Of a stretch of DNA of 64,000 bases, positions 1-12,207 are shown in pieces. The stretch comes from CAWCGU01 sp963795195 (lineage in GTDB: Bacteria > Actinomycetota > Thermoleophilia > Solirubrobacterales > 70-9), in the NCBI GenBank assembly GCA_963795195.1, contig CAWCGU010000006.1, positions 2,932,102 through 2,996,101 on the forward strand. The letters run 5' to 3'. The position numbers and the translations under genes were made by a program. The notes under the pieces were generated by a model. That model did not search any database. It had not been told where the DNA came from and saw only the letters and a program-made list of their open reading frames with translations. Each line of letters starts with the position of its first letter. Positions within the stretch are counted from its first letter, which is position 1.

Positions 1-3000
1 GGGACGGGCGACAACCTGTTCACGGTCGTCGGCTTCGCTCTCGCCGAGACCGACGCCATCACCGGTGACCTGATCCTGCCGGACGGCTGCACCGAGATCG
101 AGGCGCCCGTCTGCCTGCCGCTGCCGCAGTTGATCGCCGGCGCCTCGACGGCCGCCGACACCGAGGTGCGTACCGGCGGAGGCAACAACCAGGTCGTCTA
201 CAACCTCAACGCGCCGCTCTCGGTCGACGGCGGCGACGGCTTCAACAAGCTCGTCATCCGCGGTACCGAGTTCGCCGATCACGTGGTCGTCACCGAGAAG
301 CAGGTCTTCGGGATCGGCGTCTCGGTCACCTACCGCAACATCCAGGTCCTCGAGATCGACATGCTCGAGGGCGACGACATCGTCGATGTCGTCTCGAGCC
401 CCTACGGAATGGTCATTCGCGTCATCGGCGGCTCCGGCTCCGACCAGTTCAACATCGGCGGCGCCGTCAACGGTCCGGTTCAGTCGCTCGACATCTCCGG
501 CACCAGTTCCGTGATCAACCACGTCCTCTTCTCCGACGATCAGGATTGGGCTGCTGTCGTGGCCAGGGGCATCAGGCTCAGCGTTGCGCAGGCTTCGCAG
601 GGTGCCGTGGTGATCACCGAGTCCCCGACCGGAAGCGTCGTCCGCCAGACCACGTCCGGCCCGATCGGCACGACGGCCAGCTACACGGTGCGCCTGGCCC
701 AGGCGCCGACGAGCACCGTCTACGTGACCGTCTCGGCCCAGCAGGCGACATCCGTGCTCGGGGCGCTGGGCGGCGACTCGGTGGCCATCACCAACGCCTC
801 ATCCCCGAACTCGGGCACGAACATCACCAACTCCGACTACTACGTCGCCCGCTACATCAACGGCGTGCTCACCTACGAGCCGCAGCGCTCGATCGTGCTG
901 GTCTTCACCACCACGAACTGGATGATCGATCAGACGGTGACGGTCGGCGCGCTCAACGACGGCGTCCCGACGAAGGAGCGGATCTACCGGGTCGGTCACT
1001 CCGTCCTCAGCGCCGACGAGTTCTACAACAACGCCACGGTCCGCAATGTCGAGGTCACCAAGCGCGCCTTCGGCCAGAACGAGCTCTACATCACCGAGCT
1101 CGCCGACGACCTGATCACCGAGGACCGCCGCTCGCTGGTGCTGGCCGGTGACGCGATCACACGGATCGCCGACCACTACACGGCCGTCCTCGGTGCGCTG
1201 CCGACGGGCAACGTCAGCTTCCGGATCACGCTGAGCAATCTGCGCGCGGGGCTGACCAGCGCCGACTCTCGCTTCGTCGAGGTGCAGGCGGCGACGCCGA
1301 CCCAGGCCGGCATCTACCTGCTGAACTTCACGCCCGCCGATTGGGACATCCCGATCCTGCTCGAGGTCTCGGCGGTCGTCCAGTTCGCGCCGCTCGACCC
1401 GATCGACAGCGTCATCACCCACACCGTCGAGCCCACCTCGGCGCCCGCGTACCTGACGGCCAAGCCGGCCAGGATGGTCGTCCGCGTCATCGACAACAAC
1501 CTGCCCAACGTGATCGTCACCGAGCCCGACAACATGGTCGTGACGAAGTGCGGCATCACGCTCGGCCTGACCGACTGCACGATCCCGGGACCGGGTTCCA
1601 GCTACACGGTCCGGCTGTCGATGTCGCCCGAAACCGGCAAGATCGTCAAGCAGGCGTTCGTGGGCGACGGCCAGACGAACATCACCGCCGGCGGCCGGGT
1701 TGTGTACGAGCAGATCGGCATGCCGTTGCGCGGCTACTACAACGGCGAGCGTCATCTACGACGCGACTGCGGGCACGCTGACGCGCGCCGACGGCTCGAG
1801 CTGGCTCGACGACGGCTTCCTCGAGGGCCAGCTGTTCAAGATCACCGGCTTCGCCACCCTGCTCAAGATCCAGGCTCTGTCCGGCACCGACCCGACCAAG
1901 GTCGACGTGCTCAAGATCGTCGCGCACCCGACCAACGTGCTGCCGTTCTCCGGCACCGGCACGCTCGACGATGGAGCTGATCCAGTGGGCCGCCACGGTC
2001 ACCTTCGACGAGTCCAACTGGTGGATCCCGGTCGAGATCCCGGTGCTCGCCGATCCGTACTGGGTCCTGCCTCCCGGCGCGCTTCCGACTGATCAACTTC
2101 CCGCTGCAGCCGCACTATCTGGTCGACATCCGCGGCCCGCTGTTCGTGGTCGGCGGCACGACGCCGGGCAGTCGCTCCTTCGAGCCGGCCGTGATGCTCC
2201 CGAACGAGACGAACGGGCCGCTGTTCGGAATCCGCGTGCAGCCGCCCACGAGCCTCGAGATCGACGTCCTCAACATCTTCACCGACGGTTCCCAGGGGAA
2301 TGCAAGCGGCGTCATGACCTCCAGCAACCTGACCGGCTTCGGCATGGGCGGCGACCTCCACTTCGACCACACCGCCTTCGGCGAGCCCAACTTCTTCCCC
2401 GGTGGCATCACCTGGGCGAGCCCTGCAGCCGCACCCGGTGACCGGCAACCCGAGCTTCCACACCGGCCTCTCGACGGTGGAGGTCGTCAACCTGATGCTC
2501 GGTCAGGGCAACGACAACCTGCGCGTCGAGGGCACACTGGTACCGGGTCCGGACTCGGATGTCTTCGGCAACCCGGGCAACTCCATCGTCGCACCACGGC
2601 GGACTCACCGTCGTCCACGGCGGTGGCGCCGGCGCGCCTGCAGATCGACAACGCGAAGCTTCGACATCACGGCGAACACGATCACCCGCCTCGACGGCAT
2701 CGCCTGGGCCGACTACCACTTCAAGGTCGGCCAGGAACTGATCCTGAACGGCACCGCCGATCGGCCGCATCGCCGCGCTCAGCGGACCCACGATCACGAT
2801 CGAGGGCCCAGCTCTGACCCCGGCGCTCAACGTGCGACGGTGACCTCGGCGTGTTCCAGTCGCTGATCTCGAACCGCTCGCTCTACTCCTTCGCCACCAA
2901 CACGATCACCCGTAAGGACGGCTACGCCTGGTCCGAGTTCGGATTTGCGCAGGGCCAGCAGATCGCCGTCGACGGCGTCGTCGTCGGCACGGTCGCATCG

Positions 3001-6000
3001 GTCCTCGGCGCGGTGATGACGCTGAGCGGAGTCGGCTTCCCGGTCACCGAGAAGGTCGCAACCGTCGCTGTCTTCGACCCGACCAGGGAGCAGATCGGCG
3101 TGGGCGGGAACCTCATCACCGTTACCGGTGGTGCCGGAGCCGGCCCGGCCGGAGGCAGCATCCCGACGAAGACCGGCACCTACACCGTCAGCGGCAACGT
3201 CCTGCGGACCGTCGACGAGAGCTACTGGCACGACGCCGGCTTCTACTACGGCCAGATCGTCCAGATCGGCATCGACGCGCTGTGGACCGTTGCCTCGGTC
3301 AACGGCCGCGACCTGACGCTCTCCGGGCCCGCGCTGCCCGACGGGCTGCTGACCGCCACGCTGAAGGCCTTCGCGCCCTCGCCGCTCGTGGTGCTCGGCG
3401 GCACAACGCAGGACGGCCTCTGGTACAGCGGCCATCCGTCCGCGCAGATGCAGCGCAGCCTCGGCACCAAGCCCTTCCCGAACCAGCTCGGCAACGGCTT
3501 CCCGATCTTCGTCGTCCCGGTTGCCGCTCCGTTCCGCTTCCACGGCAACAACGTGCTCGACGCGAGTGCGCTGTACGCGAGTGCGCCGGCCGCCGAGGTC
3601 CCGGCGTTCGGCCTGACGATGTACGGCGGCGGCGGCGATGACCTGCTGATTGGCAGTCGCGCCCGCGACTTCCTCTTCGGCGGCGGCGGCGTCGACGGCG
3701 ACATCATCCAGGGCCAGAATGCCCTCAACGGCGATCTCGTCGATTACGACTCCGGCGTCAACGTCCACATCATCACGCGGGCGCTCTCGTTCCCGACCTG
3801 GAACCAGAGCGTCCACCCGGATGCCGACCTGCTGACCGAGCAGCGCAGCCGGATCCGCCAGGTCTTCGACGTGCCGTGGCAGCTCGCGGCGCTGATCAAC
3901 GGCAGCACCGACTACACGCCGCCGACGGCCCCCGGCGTCACCGCCCGCCCGGGCACGACCCCGCCGACGACTCCGTACGTGACGCTTGATCCGCGCAACC
4001 GCAGCTCGCAGACGCCGACCACCTGGGTCACGAACCTCAACCGCCCGAACTTCATCGTCACGCCAGGCCTGCAGACGGCGCTGCCTTACTACGCCAACGG
4101 CCAGCTCGGCCTCAACGCGAAGATCTGGCTCAACGGCGACCAGTACACGCAGGAGCCGCTCGAGGACGGCACCTACATCCTCACCGCGACGCTCACCGAC
4201 TACTGGGGCATGACGTCGGCGATGGCGATCGCTCCGAAGCTGGTCGTCGTCGACAGCACCGCTCCGGACTCCCTCTGCGGCGACGTGGCTGTCGATGTTC
4301 CACTGCTGCGACCTGCTCGAGCTCTCCTGTGTCGCCAGCGTGATCCAGCTGCAGGACCTGCTCACGCTGACCGCACCGCCTTCCCACACGTCGCCGGACG
4401 GCGGCTCGCTCGGCGGCCTCGTCACCGCGATCGCCCAGATCACGGTGCCCGGCGGCCTCGGTACAACCGGTCTGCCGTGGGATGACGAACTCGGCCTCTG
4501 GCTCGATCCGCTTGCGACACTGCTGCAGAACGGCAGTGCGCCGATCATCGGACCGGTCCAGCACGAGATCACCGCGATCGGCCTCGATCCCGTGGCCGCA
4601 GGCCGTCAACCTGCTCACCTACCTGCTCGAGCCGATCGACCAGCTCTGGCTCTCCGCAGACGCTCCGCAACGACATGGTCGACTTCTACGAGGCCAACCT
4701 CCCAGGTCCGCTCACCGACCTCGGCTTCGTCTTCGAGCTCGTCACCATTCCGCCGCCTCCGAGCCTCGGCGCCCTCGACCTCAACGAGCTCGAGCTGATC
4801 GTCGACGAGCTGCCGCTGGCCGAAATGATCCCGGGCATCCTCGACGAAAGCGATCTCAGCTTCCTCGACTTCATCGGTGATCTCGGACTGCTGGTCTCCG
4901 AGCCTCTGACCGCGGCGCCGCCGGCCCTTTCGATCCCGGGCATCTTCGACTTCCCCGGTAGCTCGCTCGACAATCTCCTCACTGCGCTCGACGGCGGATT
5001 GCTCCCGCTCACGTTCCTGACCGACCAGCTGTCGGCGCTCGACCCAACCCTCGATCCGATCGAGCTGGCGATCAACAACCTCTACGCCCTCGCTGGGCTG
5101 CCGCCGCTGACAGCGCTGACTGGTCTTGCAGGTTCGGTGTGGGCAACGGTGCTGGCTCCGCTGACTGCCTTCCGGGATATGGCAAGGACGCTGCTCAGAG
5201 CCAGCTGGATCAGCTGGTGAGTCAGTTCGGGATCGTCTTCGACCCGGCCGAGGCCGCGCTGATGGACCTGGCCACCCAGGTTGGCGCCGCGCTCGTGCCG
5301 ATTGTCGCCGACCTCGCCGGCGCACTCGCGCCGCTGCTCGAGGACACCCTCGAGGCGCTGGCACCGGTGATCGCGCGGACTCTCGGAGCAAATCCTCAGC
5401 CTCCCCTTCAGCCCGATCGACCCGATCTCGCTGCAACTGAGCGGGGCCCTCAACGATCTCCTCGTCTACTCCGGCAACCTGCTGGGCCTGACGCTGATCA
5501 CGGACCCGCTCGCCGGCCCCGATCCAGCCCCGCTGATCCCGCTCGCCCCGATCGTTACGCCGCTGACAGGCGCGATCACGACAACATCGACGGCGCTGGA
5601 GACTGTGGCCGCGACGACGGCGACGACGTCGCAGACCCTGACCGAGGCTGTGGGCGCCGTGACGCTGCCGGTCGGCGAGATCGCTGCGACCACGATCGAC
5701 ACTGTGGTGGCGATCGTGCCCACGGTGACCGATCCTGTGGTGACTGCAGTGACCACCGCGACAGCGCCGGTGACGGCGGTCGTAGACACCGTGACCACGA
5801 CGGTGACGACGACCGTGGATACCGCGACAGCCCCGATCGCCACGGTCGTGCCCACCGTGACGGATCCGGTCGTCACGGCTGTGACGACCGTGATCGACCC
5901 CGTGACGACCGCTGCAACGGCCGTTACGGCGCCGGTGACGACGGCCGTGACGACCGTGACTGCACCGGTGACGACGGCTGTGACGACGGTTGTGACCGCA

Positions 6001-6219
6001 GTCGAACCAGTCGTCACCGCTGTGACGACCGCGACGGCGCCAATGAACACGACCCTGCAGACCACAGTCACCACCGTGGCCACGACCACGACCACCGCGA
6101 CCGCGCCGGTCACCACCGCCGTGACGACCGCGACGGCGCCGGTGACGACCGCGGTGACGACCGTGACCCAGCCGGTCACGACAACCCTTCAGACGGTGCT
6201 GAAGCTCAAGCTGTTCTAA
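1..6219 (+). CDS. Giant secreted/surface repeat protein, 5' partial, frame-broken
   Basis: This is the 3' part of a very large surface or secreted protein whose start lies before the window. Coding sense can be followed from base 1 to the TAA at 6217-6219 only by changing frame about a dozen times (near 1743, 1970, 2120, 2410, 2595, 2635, 2665, 2755, 2848, 4290, 4605, 4670, 5190, 5400), nearly always in the same +1 sense. In order it shows a beta-rich region, two Calx-beta-like units beginning VVITE (about 612) and VIVTE (about 1513), four W/GF/GQ modules (1748-3270), a short RTX-like GGGGDDLLIG stretch (about 3630), an Asp/Leu-rich region (4675-5450) and a 200-residue Val/Thr tail. No catalytic motif is visible. 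The indels look like assembly errors because unrelated conserved genes nearby are broken in the same way; true decay cannot be excluded. Confidence 0.7.
1748..3270 (+). repeat. Four copies of a W/GF/GQ beta-module in the giant protein
   Basis: Four diverged copies of a module of about 70 residues can be read once frame breaks are bridged. Their heads are TLTRADGSSWLDDGFLEGQ (about 1772), TITRLDGIAWADYHFKVGQ (about 2677), TITRKDGYAWSEFGFAQGQ (about 2902) and VLRTVDESYWHDAGFYYGQ (about 3199). Each goes on to a hydrophobic strand and ends near LSG. The spacing of Trp, Gly-Phe and Gly-Gln is constant, which argues that the frame-bridged reading is right. I do not recognise the module as a named family; a beta-sandwich or beta-solenoid coil is the likely fold. 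Confidence 0.6.
5605..6216 (+). repeat. Val/Thr-rich low-complexity tail (about 200 residues)
   Basis: The last 200 codons of the giant protein are almost only Val, Thr and Ala with some Pro, built from degenerate units such as TAVTTVTAPV. At DNA level this is a run of GTGACGACC-like words. Because the reverse complement of such words again reads as Val/Thr codons, the opposite strand is also open here; I treat that as a by-product of composition. The tail ends in KLKLF with no sorting motif such as LPXTG or a transmembrane segment. A stalk or wall-associated linker is the most natural role, by inference only. Confidence 0.75.
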
Positions 6220-6223
6220 CCGA

Positions 6224-6484
6224 CTAGGCGCCCGCGGCGCCGGCCGAGTCGAGCTGCTCGACCAGCTCGTCGAGGTTGAGCTCGCGCAGCGCGCCCGAGA
6301 CCTCGTCGAGCTCTGAGCGGGCGAACTCGATCAGCGCCTTGGCCTCGCGGCAGAGCTCGAGCGTCTCACGCAGCTCGGCCTGGCCGGAGTCGAGCCGGGT
6401 GATGATCTCCTCAAGGCGGCCTACCGCGACCTCGTAGGTGGGCTCTGACACGGCCTGAGGGGTGGGTGTCTGTTCTTCGCTCAT
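6224..6484 (-). CDS. xseB: Exodeoxyribonuclease VII small subunit
   Basis: The 86-residue product is the small helical subunit of exonuclease VII, which binds the large subunit XseA and degrades single-stranded DNA in repair. It has the family's helical core LEEIITRLDSGQAEL (about residues 23-37) followed by a second acidic helix; length and charge fit the family. It starts 3 bases after the xseA stop and is clearly in the same operon. The C-terminal part (ELNLDELVEQLDSAGAAGA) is longer than in many homologues. Its stop lies only a few bases from the convergent stop of the giant surface protein, so the two transcripts must end against each other. Confidence 0.93.
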   Translation of the reverse strand: MSEEQTPTPQAVSEPTYEVAVGRLEEIITRLDSGQAELRETLELCREAKALIEFARSELDEVSGALRELNLDELVEQLDSAGAAGA

Positions 6485-6487
6485 TGT

Positions 6488-7930
6488 CTAGGTGGGCTCT
6501 GTCCCTTTGGGGTCAGACCTCTCGGAGGGCTCGCTTCCGTCTTCAGTTTCCTCGATTCGCGCTCCAACTGAATCGTCGGCGAAACGAACGCGAACCTGAC
6601 CGGCATCGCGGGCGCCCGAGGCGCTGCTGATCGGACCGTCCTCGAGGTCGGTGACGAGCGCGTAGCCGCGCTCGAGCGTGCGCTGAGGCTCGTGGGCCCG
6701 GACCGCGGCGGAGATTCCGGCCAGCTTGCGTTCGCGGCCGGCCAGCTCGATCGAGCTGGCGGCGCCCTTGCGGGCGATCACCTTCGCGAAGACCGCCGCC
6801 TCGCCTGAGCGCTCCGTGACCTTGCGGTTGGTGGCGGCGCGCACTTCCCGCAGCAGCTGATGCAGGCGGCCGCGTTCGGCTTGCAGGTGGCGTGCCGGCA
6901 CGCCGGCCAGCTGTCCGAGGTGGCGGGCCGAGGCGCGAATCTGCAGCGCCGGCGCGCGGCGGACGCTCGCCGCCATCGCGTCCAGGCGGGTGGCGGCCGC
7001 GTCGACGTCGATCCCGACGGCCACTTCGGCGGCGTGGGTGGGGGTGGAGCAGGCGACGGCGGCGACGTCGTCGATCAGCGTGCGGTCGGACTCGTGGCCG
7101 ACGGCGCTGATCACCGGCACCGGCAGCAGCGCCACGGTTCGGCAGAGGGTCTCGTCGCAGAACGCCCAGAGGTCGGCGAGGCTGCCGCCGCCACGCGAGA
7201 CGACGATCGCGTCGACGCCGCCGAGCGCGGCCAGATCCTGCAGCGCCCGCCCGATCTGCGGCGCCGCGCGCCGGTCCTGGACGGGCGGGTGGGACCAGAT
7301 CACGGTGCCGCGCCAGCCGCGCCGCTCGAAGCCGGCGCGCAGGTCGGCGGCCGCGGCGCTGTCGCGGCCCGTGATCACGCCGATCGTCCTCGGCGGCAGC
7401 CTGCGCGGCAGCGCCCGCTGCGGCTCGAAGAGGCCTTCGGCGTGCAGCCGGCGGCGCAGCAGCGCCAGCCGCGCCATCAGGTCGCCTTCACCGGCCAGGC
7501 GGATGTGCGAGGCGCGGAACGCGAACGAGGGCGAAGCCTGCGAGCTGCCCGGGTAGTAGTCGAGTCCGCCGCCGACGACGACCTCGACGCCGTCGCGCAG
7601 CGCCCCCTCGGGCAGGCCGAGCCGCTCGAGCTCGTTGTTCCAGATCGAGCAGCGCAGCGCACCGTCGGCATCGCGCAGCTCGAAGTAGGCCTGGGTGCGG
7701 CTGACCGAGAAGTTCGTCACCTCGCCGATCACGAGCACCCGCGGCCGCTGCCGCAGGAAGTCACGCAGCTCGTTCGCGTAACGGCCGACCGGGAACGGGC
7801 CCGGAAGCTCGGGGTCGTTTGAAGCCGGCGGCGCCGCGGCTTCGCCGATCCCAGGCAGCGAGTCTGTGAACTGCTCGTCGATACGCCAAAGGTAGTGCGG
7901 ATTTGTATTTGCCGCGGATGGGTAACGCAC
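6488..7930 (-). CDS. xseA: Exodeoxyribonuclease VII large subunit
   Basis: The product (up to 480 residues) is the catalytic subunit of exonuclease VII. The N-terminal OB-fold is seen around VLVIGEVTNFSVSRTQAY; the nuclease domain carries GVITGRDSAAAADL, SRGGGSLADLW and SAVGHESDRTLIDDVA, the conserved blocks of the family, followed by the coiled arm and the ERGYALV segment typical of XseA. The gene is intact. The start at 7930 is only 10 bases from the divergent start at 7940, leaving no room for two promoters, and the first 45 residues are unlike the family, so a start further in (before PFPVGRYANELRDFLR) is possible. The last nine codons (RSDPKGTEPT) are made by a palindrome-type repeat also found at 43549-43569. 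Confidence 0.93.
   Translation of the reverse strand: MRYPSAANTNPHYLWRIDEQFTDSLPGIGEAAAPPASNDPELPGPFPVGRYANELRDFLRQRPRVLVIGEVTNFSVSRTQAYFELRDADGALRCSIWNNELERLGLPEGALRDGVEVVVGGGLDYYPGSSQASPSFAFRASHIRLAGEGDLMARLALLRRRLHAEGLFEPQRALPRRLPPRTIGVITGRDSAAAADLRAGFERRGWRGTVIWSHPPVQDRRAAPQIGRALQDLAALGGVDAIVVSRGGGSLADLWAFCDETLCRTVALLPVPVISAVGHESDRTLIDDVAAVACSTPTHAAEVAVGIDVDAAATRLDAMAASVRRAPALQIRASARHLGQLAGVPARHLQAERGRLHQLLREVRAATNRKVTERSGEAAVFAKVIARKGAASSIELAGRERKLAGISAAVRAHEPQRTLERGYALVTDLEDGPISSASGARDAGQVRVRFADDSVGARIEETEDGSEPSERSDPKGTEPT
6494..6514 (-). repeat. Copy of the GACCCCAAAGGGACAGAG repeat inside the xseA 3' end
   Basis: Twenty-one bases here are the exact reverse complement of 43549-43569 in the Rieske promoter region. 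The sequence belongs to the same GGGGTC-A-GACCCC / AAAGGGG type of word as the hairpins at 31730 and 41153. Here it forms the last codons of xseA (Asp-Pro-Lys-Gly-Thr-Glu-Pro). Confidence 0.7.
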
Positions 7931-7939
7931 GCGTGGGCG

Positions 7940-9214
7940 ATGAGTTCGGCGGCCAGATCCCGAGCAGCTGCGGCGTTTGCCGCGTTGTTCGTTTCCTTGG
8001 GCGCAACGGGATGCGGGGGCGATGAAGAAGGCGGCGGGGCGACGACCCTGCGCTGGTTTGCGCCGATTCAGCCCGGCGGCACGATCGAGGAGGTGGCGAA
8101 GCGCTGTTCGGAGGAATCAGACGGCGCCTACGAGGTGGAGCTGGAGCTCTTGCCCACCCAGGCGGACGCCCAGCGCGAGCAGCTCGTCCGGCGCCTCGGC
8201 GCCGAGGACTCCACCGATCGACATCATCGGGCATGGACGTGATCTGGACCGCGGAGTTCGCCAACGCGGGCTGGCTTCGCCCCTGGACCGGCCAGCTCGC
8301 CGATCAGGTCACCGAGAACGTCTTCGACAGCGTGATCGAGACGGCGTCGTTCGAAGGCGAGCTCTACGGCGCACCGTTCAACTCCAACACCCAGCTGCTC
8401 TGGTATCGCAAGGATCTGGTCGAGCAGGTGCCGGCGACCTGGGAGGAGATGATCGACCGAGGCCGAGCGCATCGACTCGACGATCCAGATCGCAGGCCAA
8501 CCGCTACGAGGGCTTCGTCGTCTGCGTCAACACGCTGATCGAGTCAGCGGGAACGCAGATCCTCTCCGGGCCCGACGACGGTCGCGCTCGAGCGCGGCCC
8601 GACCGAGGACGCGCTCGCGGTGCTCGGCTGCGTACGCGAACTCGTCGGCCGCCCCCACCAACGTCGACACGTCCAACGAGGACAGCGCCCGGCTCGGCTT
8701 CGAGGCCGGGGACTCGGCCTTCATGCTCAACTACACCTTCGCCTACGCGAGCGCAAAGGCGAACGCCCCCGACGTCTTCGAGAACATGGGCTTCGCGAAG
8801 CTGCCGACAGTCGTCGACGGAGTCCCCAGCCGCCCGCCGCTCGGGGGCTTCAACCTCGGCGTCAGCGCCTTCTCCGAGAATCCCGACCTCGCCTTCGAGG
8901 CGGCCGCCTGCCTCAGCGGTCCTGCAGAGCCAGTTGACCGCGACCGAGCTCGACGGCCTGCCGCCGACCCGCCAGGACCTCTACACCGACCAGGTCGTCC
9001 GCGACGCCTATCCCGGCTTCGCCCAGGTGATCGCGCGACTCGATCGAGGATGCGGCGACGCGGCCGCTGACGCCGGCCTACACCGACGTCTCGCTGGCGA
9101 TCCAGCGCGCCCTGCACCCGCCGGACAAGATCGACCCGGAGGACGCCGGGCCCGTCTACGACGAGCTGCGTCGGCAACGTCGAGGACGCCGTCAAGCGGG
9201 AGGGGCTGCTGTGA
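7940..9214 (+). CDS. Sugar-type ABC transporter solute-binding lipoprotein (frameshifted)
   Basis: The product is the extracellular binding protein of a carbohydrate-type ABC importer (extracellular solute-binding family 1). The ATG at 7940 starts a signal peptide with lipobox LGATGC followed by an acidic linker. Typical family landmarks are readable: AQREQLVRRL, MDVIWTAEFANAGWL, GAPFNSNTQLLWYRKDLV, ATWEEMID, and near the end AVKREGLL. The frame changes near 8213, 8231, 8460, 8505, 8578, 8660, 8930, 9045 and 9170, all in coding sense, so the protein is intact in all likelihood and the breaks are sequence errors. It begins a four-gene operon; its TGA (9212-9214) overlaps the GTG of the next gene by four bases. 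Confidence 0.85.
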
Positions 9215-10153
9215 GCGCGGAGAGATCGTTCAATGTCAAGCGGAGCGCAAACTCCCGTCGCGGCGCAACGTCAGTCCAACACGCTCCGAGCACCGGCTCG
9301 CCTGGATGCTCTGCGCGCCGGCGGTGTTCGCGATGCTGCTGGTCACGGCCTACCCGATCCTCTACGCGATCGTGCTCTCGGTCCAGCACGTCGACCTCCG
9401 CTTCCCCGACGAGGGCGGCTTCGTCGGGCCTCGACAACTACAAGACGGTGCTGAGTTCGGAGCTGTGGTGGCAGGACCTCTTCAACACCGTCTTCGTGAC
9501 GCGTGATCTCGGTCGCGATCGAGCTGACGCTCGGGATGATCATCGCGCTGGTCATGCACCGGGCGATCTTCGGCCGCGGCGTGATCCGCACCTCGGTGCT
9601 GATCCCCTACGGGATCGTCACCGTGGTCGCCGCCTTCGCCTGGCAGTTCGCCTTCGACCCCGACACCGGCTTCGTCAACGAGCTGCCGCTGATCAGCCGA
9701 CGACATGGCCTGGTTCGGCGACCGCTTCAGCTCCTTCGCCGTGATCATCATGGCCGAGGTCTGGAAGACGACGCCGTTCATGGCGCTGCTGCTGCTCGCC
9801 GGGCTGACGACGATCGACACCGGCCTCTACGAGGCGGCGAAGGTGGACGGCGCCAACGCCTGGCAGCGCTTCACCAAGATCACGCTGCCGCTGGTGAAGC
9901 CGGCGATCCTGGTCGCGCTGCTGTTCCGCACGCTCGACGCCTTCCGGGTCTTCGACACGATCTTCATCATGACCCGCGGGTGCGCAGGACACCGAGTCGG
10001 TGTCGATCCTCGGCTACAACCAGCTGATCTCCAGGCTCAACCTGGGCCTCGGGTCCGCGGTCTCGGTGCTGATCTTCATCTGCGTGCTTCCTGATCGCGT
10101 TCGTTCTTCGTCGGGCCTCGGAGTGCGCGCCAACGGAAGGGAGGCCGGGCTGA
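9211..10153 (+). CDS. ABC transporter permease, MalF/UgpA type (frameshifted)
   Basis: This is the first membrane subunit of the sugar-type importer. A hydrophobic protein is readable with the order WMLCAPAVFAMLLVTAYPI (first membrane helix), a loop QHVDLRFPDEGG, further helices, and the coupling EAA-type loop YEAAKVDGANAWQRFTKITL that contacts the ATPase. Frame changes lie near 9290, 9430, 9500, 9700, 9980 and 10090-10120. GTG at 9211 overlaps the upstream stop (GTGA); the C-terminus is read to a TGA at 10151-10153 that overlaps the ATG of the next gene (TGATG), though indels make the exact end uncertain. Coupled starts support co-translation of the operon. Confidence 0.82.
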
Positions 10154-10999
10154 TGGAGACGCCGCACCGCGAGTACGTGCTGTGGAGCATCGGGATCGCT
10201 GATCTCTGATGTTCGCCCTGATCCCGGTGATCTGGATGATCTCGCTCTCGCTGAAGACGCCGGACGACGATCACCGACCGGAGCTTCTTCCCGACCGAGT
10301 TCACGCTTCGACAACTACAAGAGCGCTGTTCGAGGGCGGGATCGACGACAGCCCCTTCATCAAGCCGCTGATCAACTCGATCCTGATCGCGCTGATCACG
10401 ACCGTGATCGTCGATCGTGCTCGCCTCGTTCACCGCCTACGCGATCGCCCGCCTCGAGTTCCCCGGCAAGACGCTGATCCTCGCGGGCGCCCTGGCGATC
10501 GCGATGTTCCCGGCGATCTCGACGGTCGGGCCGCTGTTCGACATGTGGCGCACGCTCGGCCTCTACGACACCTACCCGGGGCTGATCATCCCCTACCTGA
10601 CCTTCTCGCTGCCGCTTGCGATCTACACGCTGGTCGCCTTCTTCCGGGAGATCCCCTGGGACCTCGAGCAGGCCGCCCAGGTCGACGGCGCGACCCCGTT
10701 CCAGGCCTTCACGCAAGGTGATCGTGCCGCTCGCCGCGCCCGGCGTCTTCACGGCCGCGATCCTCGTCTTCATCTTCGCCTGGAACGACTTCCTGTTCGC
10801 GATCTCGCTGACCTCCTCGGACGCGTCGCGGACCGTTCCCGCCGCGCTCGCCTTCTTCACCGGCGACTCCCAGTTCACCCAGCCGACCGGCAGCATCGCC
10901 GCCGCGGCGGTGCTGGTGACGGTGCCGATCATCATCTTCGTACTGCTCTTCCAGCGCCGAATCGTCGCCGGGCTCACCGCCGGTGCCGTGAAGGGATAA
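10153..10999 (+). CDS. ABC transporter permease, MalG/UgpE type (frameshifted)
   Basis: This is the second membrane subunit. Landmarks are the N-terminal helix LMFALIPVIWMISLSLKTP, FTAYAIARLEFPGKTL, the EAA-type coupling loop LEQAAQVDGATPFQAFTKV and the closing segment QRRIVAGLTAGAVKG, which is the family's usual C-terminus. Frame changes are needed near 10200, 10265, 10305, 10328, 10412 and 10713. The gene overlaps the upstream permease by one codon and is followed after 10 bases by the ATPase gene. Confidence 0.85.
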
Positions 11000-11009
11000 G
11001 GAGCAACCG

Positions 11010-12195
<1,186 letters not shown>

Positions 12196-12207
12196 CGTCG
12201 GGCGCAT

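Noticed and set aside
2827..4572. Long open frames on the strand opposite to the giant surface gene
   Set aside because: They are Arg- and Ala-rich without family features and arise from the high third-position GC of the real gene.
5466..6179. A Val/Thr-rich protein on the minus strand
   Set aside because: It mirrors the plus-strand tail because the repeat words are nearly self-complementary in coding; the plus frame is continuous with upstream coding text and has the terminal stop.
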